NCBI GenBank assembly: GCA_965194535.1
Contig: OZ239145.1
Span: forward strand, 248,001-312,000
Source: Verrucolacustris abundans
Lineage (GTDB): Bacteria > Verrucomicrobiota > Verrucomicrobiia > Methylacidiphilales > Verrucolacustridaceae
Direction: 5' to 3'
Length of the DNA: 64,000 nt
The notes beneath the pieces are model-generated. The model was given only the letters and a program-made list of their open reading frames with translations, had not been told where the DNA came from and did not search any database. Position numbers and translations under genes: made by a program. Below, piece by piece: positions 59,469-64,000 of this stretch; the stretch's first letter is position 1, and each line of letters begins with the position of its first letter.

Positions 59469-62344
59469 ATTGTTTGGTTGTTGGCAGGGGGTTGCAGGAG
59501 TGCATGAAACGCGTTCCGAACAGGGGCTCTCTCATCTTTTAGAAATTCTTGGGCCGAAGAACTGGGAGAGAGCCCTGCGGCCTTTTCGGCGCATGCCGCT
59601 GACCAGTGCAGTTGCCACATAAAATCTTCCCTGACTTGTGGGTACCAGATTTTTTCCGAATTCATTGCAGTGGGGACCTGGCCAGAAAAATTTCTTTGCG
59701 GGGAGGCCTGTCTGCCGGGGGGGTCCGAGGCGAGCAAGCGATTGATCAATTCGGGAATTTCCCGCTGGGCCAAACTGTGTGTCTCGGGATGCTTGGCCAG
59801 TGCAGCTGAGGTCAACAGGAGAGAAGTGCGGGCCTCGAGAGGCAGTTCAGGATCCCGTGCCAAAGCCTGGAGAGTTGGCCAAGCGCGGGCATCTGGGCAA
59901 CGCCGCAAAAGCACTAACGCCACAAGCCAGTTAGGGGCAAAGCGCACACTCTTTTCGGGGCTGCGTCCTTGGGCCTCATCCTCGGGCATGAATCCGTATT
60001 CCCTAGTTTCGATCGACTTCAAAAAACGGGGCACTGCCCGGCGATCGGACCACATCGACAGGATGCATGCACATCTCCATACGAGAGAAGGGTCGGGGGA
60101 GTTCAGTCGATGGAGGACATCGGGCAGCAGCTCCTTGCCAAACCGATAAATCTGGTACATGGCCGGGCCGTAACCTGCATCCAGTTTTGACAAAAGTTCC
60201 TTCGCGGAAGCAGGGACAGACGACTCCCTCCCTTGGATTGCGGTATAACCGAAAGCCCCTTCCGCTGGTTCAACTTCCTCCAAGGCACCTGTTTGGCTGA
60301 GGATCTTTTGCAGCTCCCGGATCGGAACTTCTCGGTTCACGCACCTCTGGCGGATGGAGAGAACGGACGAAACGCCCGCCGCCTCTCCCAGCCTCTGCAT
60401 GTCCCGCTGCATCCGCATGGAGTGATGGGCATCTGGCGTGCAACCCGCCGCCCGGCAGGCCACCCAAACGTTGTCGAGATCCCTTGGAACGATCATGCCG
60501 TAGGGAATGTCACTCGCTGTCCTCTCCCTCCAGTTTCGGCAAGCCCAGATCCAAAAGACTGCCTCCTCGTCCTCAAATTGAAAATCGGTATGGTGATTAT
60601 CGTAGTGGCATCCCGTCAGGCCTATGCGGTCGGGGAATTTCCTCCTTTCAAGCAGATCGTCCAAATGGAGGGTCGCAATTGTCTCCACGTGGCGGCCTTC
60701 ACGAATTCCGAGGGCAGGAGCGAGATAGGTTGGGCGCTCATCCGCAGTAAACAGATTCTGATCATACTGAAGGATACCCGTGGTTCGCGCGCGGCTCAGA
60801 TCTTCCGCTGAGGAGGAGTCAACGAAACCGGAGTCATAATTCACGATCCGATGGAATAGCCGTCCGTTTTTCGGACGGAACCTTCCAGAGGACTGAGTAT
60901 AGGCGAGAGGTAGGCCGTCTTTTCGTGAAACCGGGCGAAGCGAGGCGCCTGCCAACGCACAAAGGTCTCCGTCCCCAGTGGAATCGATCCAAGCCTCCGA
61001 GCGGACATGAGTTTCGGCCTCCCGGTCAAGGAAGTGGACGCTTTGCAGTTGGCGACCACGGGTTTCGGCTCGGCTGAGAAAGTTGCCGAAAAAGGTGTTT
61101 ACCCCTGCCTCGGCAAGCATGAGCTCCAAAATGGTCGCCTTGGCCACCGGGTGAAATCCAGCAATCTGATCTTGGGAACCGTAATGGATTTGAATATCAC
61201 GGATCCTTTGATCTACTTCGTTTTGCAAGCCCCCAGGGACTCCGAAATAGTAAAGGTGGATTCCCCCTGCGGTACCCACCCCGCCGGGGAAGGGCAGGGA
61301 GTCGAAGGCACAAACTTTGGCCCCTTGGCGTGCAGCGGCCAACGCGGCCAATGCACCCGCCGTGCCCACTCCCGCTACTGTGACTTCGGTCGAAATTGGG
61401 CGATCGGCTTTTCTCTTCCATGTGGCCGGGGGCAAATTCGAAGTGTTCGCCAGGGATACCTTTTGAACAAGGCGGCTGGCCTGAAGCCCAAGATCAAAAC
61501 GCTCCGCTAGGCTACGTGGGGGGGACGAGCATCGACCAGGGCAGGCTGACGCACAATTATTTGGTAGGGGGAGGCCGGGGGAGAAAGGGGCGTAGTTTAT
61601 CAAGGGAGAAAAACTGACATGGCTCACCACCGCTCCTTTTGAAAAAGTGCCCATTGCCGTCCGAAGAAGAGGAAGGGCTCGCAACCATGTTGCGCGGTGG
61701 GTATTCGCCTGTGGCAAATCTTCCCGCAGACAGAAAGCCCGTTCATTGGCCCAACCAGAATCGATTTCCTGCACTTGAGCCCCTGAACCTAGTAGAAGTT
61801 TTTCACCCAAAATGGGGCCGGTTCCCCACGATTCGCGACGGAGAAATAGATATGAACTTCTTGTCCGAGGTTCGGGCGAAGTTCCGGGTGTCAAAAGGGA
61901 GATAAGTTCTCCCGTGTCGGTGGCATCAATCCATCGGTGCCCTCGGATTTCGTGGCGCCCTTGTTTCGAGACCACCCCGATCGAGCGGACTCCGATCTCG
62001 TCGACTCGTGCCGATTCCAGCCAGAGATAAAAGAGAACTCGAATCCCACGATCTCGGCAGATTTTATGCGCAAAAACCTCGCCTAGGGCTCCCTCCATTC
62101 CTGTTTTCATTTTCGGTGTTTGGGTCGAGATCAAGTTGGACCAGGTTTCATAAAGGGGATCCCGACATGTGCCCTCACGGGGTGCAAAGCCCCAAGACGT
62201 TTCAGAAAGCAGAACTCCTGAACTCTCGATCCAAAGGACTTTGAGACCTGCGGATTGACCGCTCAGGGAGGCGGCCAGACCCGAGTATCCCCCACCCCAA
62301 ACAACCAGATCCCACGGCTTCTCCGCACCAAATTCAGTTTTCAA
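59465..62344 (-). CDS. double FAD-dependent oxidoreductase-like protein with HEAT-like C-terminus
   Basis: 959 residues with two Rossmann-type FAD modules in tandem. The first (about 1-290) has LVVWGGGYSGLAASLSGQSA and a degenerate core with DATDTGELISLL. The second (about 305-720) has VTVAGVGTAGALAALAAARQ, the GGVGTAGG loop, DSTGDGDLCALAGA and SDIPYGMIVPRDLDNVWVAC, as in 'FAD-dependent oxidoreductase' proteins found beside sugar genes. Residues about 740-900 form HEAT-like helices. No signal peptide is visible. It probably oxidises a carbohydrate or related substrate; its exact reaction is unknown. The ATG overlaps the AraC stop, and its stop overlaps the next start. Confidence 0.85.
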   Translation of the reverse strand: MKTEFGAEKPWDLVVWGGGYSGLAASLSGQSAGLKVLWIESSGVLLSETSWGFAPREGTCRDPLYETWSNLISTQTPKMKTGMEGALGEVFAHKICRDRGIRVLFYLWLESARVDEIGVRSIGVVSKQGRHEIRGHRWIDATDTGELISLLTPGTSPEPRTRSSYLFLRRESWGTGPILGEKLLLGSGAQVQEIDSGWANERAFCLREDLPQANTHRATWLRALPLLRTAMGTFSKGAVVSHVSFSPLINYAPFSPGLPLPNNCASACPGRCSSPPRSLAERFDLGLQASRLVQKVSLANTSNLPPATWKRKADRPISTEVTVAGVGTAGALAALAAARQGAKVCAFDSLPFPGGVGTAGGIHLYYFGVPGGLQNEVDQRIRDIQIHYGSQDQIAGFHPVAKATILELMLAEAGVNTFFGNFLSRAETRGRQLQSVHFLDREAETHVRSEAWIDSTGDGDLCALAGASLRPVSRKDGLPLAYTQSSGRFRPKNGRLFHRIVNYDSGFVDSSSAEDLSRARTTGILQYDQNLFTADERPTYLAPALGIREGRHVETIATLHLDDLLERRKFPDRIGLTGCHYDNHHTDFQFEDEEAVFWIWACRNWRERTASDIPYGMIVPRDLDNVWVACRAAGCTPDAHHSMRMQRDMQRLGEAAGVSSVLSIRQRCVNREVPIRELQKILSQTGALEEVEPAEGAFGYTAIQGRESSVPASAKELLSKLDAGYGPAMYQIYRFGKELLPDVLHRLNSPDPSLVWRCACILSMWSDRRAVPRFLKSIETREYGFMPEDEAQGRSPEKSVRFAPNWLVALVLLRRCPDARAWPTLQALARDPELPLEARTSLLLTSAALAKHPETHSLAQREIPELINRLLASDPPGRQASPQRNFSGQVPTAMNSEKIWYPQVREDFMWQLHWSAACAEKAAGLSPSSSAQEFLKDERAPVRNAFHALLQPPANNQTI

Positions 62345-63261
62345 TGGTTCGCTCCTGCTTCTGGCTCTCCATCCGATTGGTGGATTGGACGATCCAAAGT
62401 AGGGGCGTGCCCCCAGAATCGCCGGTATAAACGGGAAAAATAAAATGCATCCCGGTAGCCCACTGCGGCCGCCACCTCCTTCACGCGCATCGCGGTCTCA
62501 TGCTGATAGTAGCGGGCGGCCCGCATGCGGAGGCGGATGAGGTAGTTTCCTGGGGTAACTCCGGTTGTACGACGAAAAAGCGACCTGAAATATTTGGGGT
62601 GTAAGCAAGCGGTTTTCGCCAGCCCACGAAGGACGTTGCCTTCCGAAAAGTGGGTTCGCATGTGCTGAACTGCAAGTTGGACTCCTTGCTCCCCGCAACT
62701 AAGAGGTCGGGTATTGAGTCGGGGGGCATGATCGGGAACCGTGGCATCTCGAAGAAATCGGCCGAGAAGTGCTTTGAGTTCACCCTCGGCAACTTGGGCG
62801 TCGGCGGAATGGCCAGTCTTCAGCCGGCGTCCCATTCGCTCCATGGCCTCGATTTCCAGCTTTGGATTATCCAATTTTCGATAAATAGGTGTGGCGAGAT
62901 CGTGGAGGTGAGCCCCGGAGGAGCTAAAGCGGCACCAAGCCAGCGAGACGAAGCCTGGCTTTCGAGTAATTTTCCAACTGCGACGAATCCAAGCCGGCAA
63001 GAGAATCATCAGCCCTGGGCCTGCCGTCAAAGTGAAATCATCCAAACGAAACTCTACGCGGCCCCTTCGAATCAGAACCAAGCGGGGCTCACTCGGAATG
63101 CTTTCCTCGAGTTCAAAAGGGAAGCGCCGAAACTTCATTTCCGACACCGTGACAATCAGTCTTGTGATCAACAGCTGATCCAGAATCTCCAGGGGATCCG
63201 CTCGGACGGGGGATCGCATCTCCAACCTTGGAATCTTGAGGATGGATCGGGGTCGGATCAC
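62341..63261 (-). CDS. AraC-family transcriptional regulator
   Basis: 306 residues from a GTG at 63261. The N-terminal half is a cupin-like sensor (RLVLIRRGRVEFRLDDFTLT, GLMILLPAWIRRSWKITRKP). The C-terminal 100 residues are a double helix-turn-helix of AraC type: LRGLAKTACLHPKYFRSLFR, TTGVTPGNYLIRLRMRAA, then VKEVAAAVGYRDAFYFSRLY and RRFWG. It probably activates this operon in response to a sugar. It sits inside the operon, five bases after the oxidoreductase gene, and overlaps the FAD gene. Confidence 0.93.
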   Translation of the reverse strand: MIRPRSILKIPRLEMRSPVRADPLEILDQLLITRLIVTVSEMKFRRFPFELEESIPSEPRLVLIRRGRVEFRLDDFTLTAGPGLMILLPAWIRRSWKITRKPGFVSLAWCRFSSSGAHLHDLATPIYRKLDNPKLEIEAMERMGRRLKTGHSADAQVAEGELKALLGRFLRDATVPDHAPRLNTRPLSCGEQGVQLAVQHMRTHFSEGNVLRGLAKTACLHPKYFRSLFRRTTGVTPGNYLIRLRMRAARYYQHETAMRVKEVAAAVGYRDAFYFSRLYRRFWGHAPTLDRPIHQSDGEPEAGANH

Positions 63262-63266
63262 AATCT

Positions 63267-64000
63267 TTAAACGAGCTCTGTTAATCGAAGAGCCTTTGGA
63301 CTCAGTTCCACCAACTGCCCAATGCGAACGGGGGCATGGGTTCGCATGGACTCGTTCGCGGCCACACCGACAAGGATCGAGGCCGCTCCCTGCTCATGGC
63401 CAGCCGAACGAGCCCAGGGATCGGCAGGAGGGGAGAGAGAAAAAATTTGTTCCTGAAGCAGGGGATCCCCCCCACCATGGCCCCCTTCCGAAAACGGAAT
63501 CTGCACCTCATAAGGATCCTGAAAGTGTGGAAACACCTTCAGTTCTGCTTTCCAAGATCCGTGCTCGTCCACCAAACTTTTTGAGCCAGTTCCTTGGATG
63601 ATGTGGGCGCCATGAAATTCACGATATTCAACCCGTCCCCGATCGCAGGTGAAAGTCGCCGTATAACCTTCGTAAGGGCTAAATGCATTGAGCGAGTAGT
63701 TCAATAATGTGTCATCCCGGTAGCGGACCAAAACGCTCATCACATCCTCGATCGTAATGCCGGGCCGAAAGACATTCTGGTCTCTTAGGTATCCTGTTTC
63801 CTTTTCGGCTTTCCAATAAATTCCCTGCTCCATTTCTGGGTCGGTCAACTTGGGGTCGTCTAAGCGGTAGGCAAATGGGTCCTGCCCGTTTTCTCTGCCA
63901 GTGTACCTAGAAAAGCCGGTCCATTTTTGATCGCCCCGTTGCAAGGCATTGGCCTCGCCATAGAAGGCCAGATTTCCGAAGGCAGATACTTCATTCGGAA
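63267..64000 (-). CDS. Gfo/Idh/MocA-family oxidoreductase, C-terminal part
   Basis: The frame is open to the right edge, so the N-terminal NAD(P)-binding Rossmann domain is outside the window. The visible 243 codons form the alpha/beta C-terminal domain: YGEANALQRGDQKWTGFSRY, GITIEDVMSVLVRYRDDTLL, NYSLNAFSPYEGYTATF, and the tail RIGQLVELSPKALR. Such enzymes oxidise or reduce sugars, inositols and their derivatives with NAD(P). It is the first visible gene of the leftward operon with AraC, FAD and DUF4838 genes. Confidence 0.85.
   Translation of the reverse strand, partial: PNEVSAFGNLAFYGEANALQRGDQKWTGFSRYTGRENGQDPFAYRLDDPKLTDPEMEQGIYWKAEKETGYLRDQNVFRPGITIEDVMSVLVRYRDDTLLNYSLNAFSPYEGYTATFTCDRGRVEYREFHGAHIIQGTGSKSLVDEHGSWKAELKVFPHFQDPYEVQIPFSEGGHGGGDPLLQEQIFSLSPPADPWARSAGHEQGAASILVGVAANESMRTHAPVRIGQLVELSPKALRLTELV

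Overview
The window looks like a chromosomal segment of a Verrucomicrobiota bacterium, probably of the Opitutales/Puniceicoccales kind. This is an inference from content: a PEP-CTERM protein, type II pseudopilins including an H-X9-DG one, secreted enzymes ending in the 'FYRLKV'-type tail with thrombospondin-3-like Asp repeats, a DUF4838 protein, and Gfo/Idh/MocA and FAD oxidoreductases. No taxonomic marker was searched.

Layout. 0-5.4 kb: a DUF6883/DUF4926 gene pair, a coupled MoeB-like/DUF192 pair, an unknown protein, a membrane class III adenylate cyclase, tRNA-Phe and a small membrane protein. 5.4-33.7 kb: a large alpha-glucan utilisation locus. It has a LacI regulator coupled to a GH13 amylase, a PEP-CTERM protein, a sugar MFS transporter, four more GH13 enzymes (one being a ~2,800-residue protein that also carries a GH57-like domain), a PA14-like anchored protein, a pseudopilin and a secreted protein with three starch-binding-like repeats. 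Five copies of an AAC-N-GTTC operator-like site lie in front of its transcription units, which suggests one regulon. Secreted multidomain enzymes would cut starch or glycogen outside the cytoplasm, the MFS protein would import the oligosaccharides, and LacI would sense them.

33.7-42.5 kb: housekeeping genes. These are endonuclease III with a TPR protein, the infC-rpmI-rplT-pheS cluster, a dCMP-deaminase-like protein, two unknown proteins, and tRNAs for Tyr, Arg and Gly.

42.4-52.9 kb: an AT-richer integrated island in the 3' end of tRNA-Gly(TCC), bounded by a 28-bp direct repeat, with a tyrosine integrase at the right end and identical tandem 11-mers inside both ends. Cargo: a membrane-anchored DUF4041/T5orf172 nuclease-like protein, a voltage-gated-type K+ channel, a nuclease-helicase, a secreted protein plus HtrA-like protease cassette framed by G-rich repeats, and two small DNA-binding-type proteins. 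It resembles a defence or conflict island, which is unproven.

53-64 kb: an MFS transporter, an H-X9-DG pseudopilin, and a tightly overlapping leftward operon (Gfo/Idh/MocA, AraC, double-FAD protein, DUF4838 protein, small secreted protein). The DUF4838 gene is split in two by a perfect 289-bp tandem duplication that shifts the frame. No rRNA, CRISPR array or transposase was seen.
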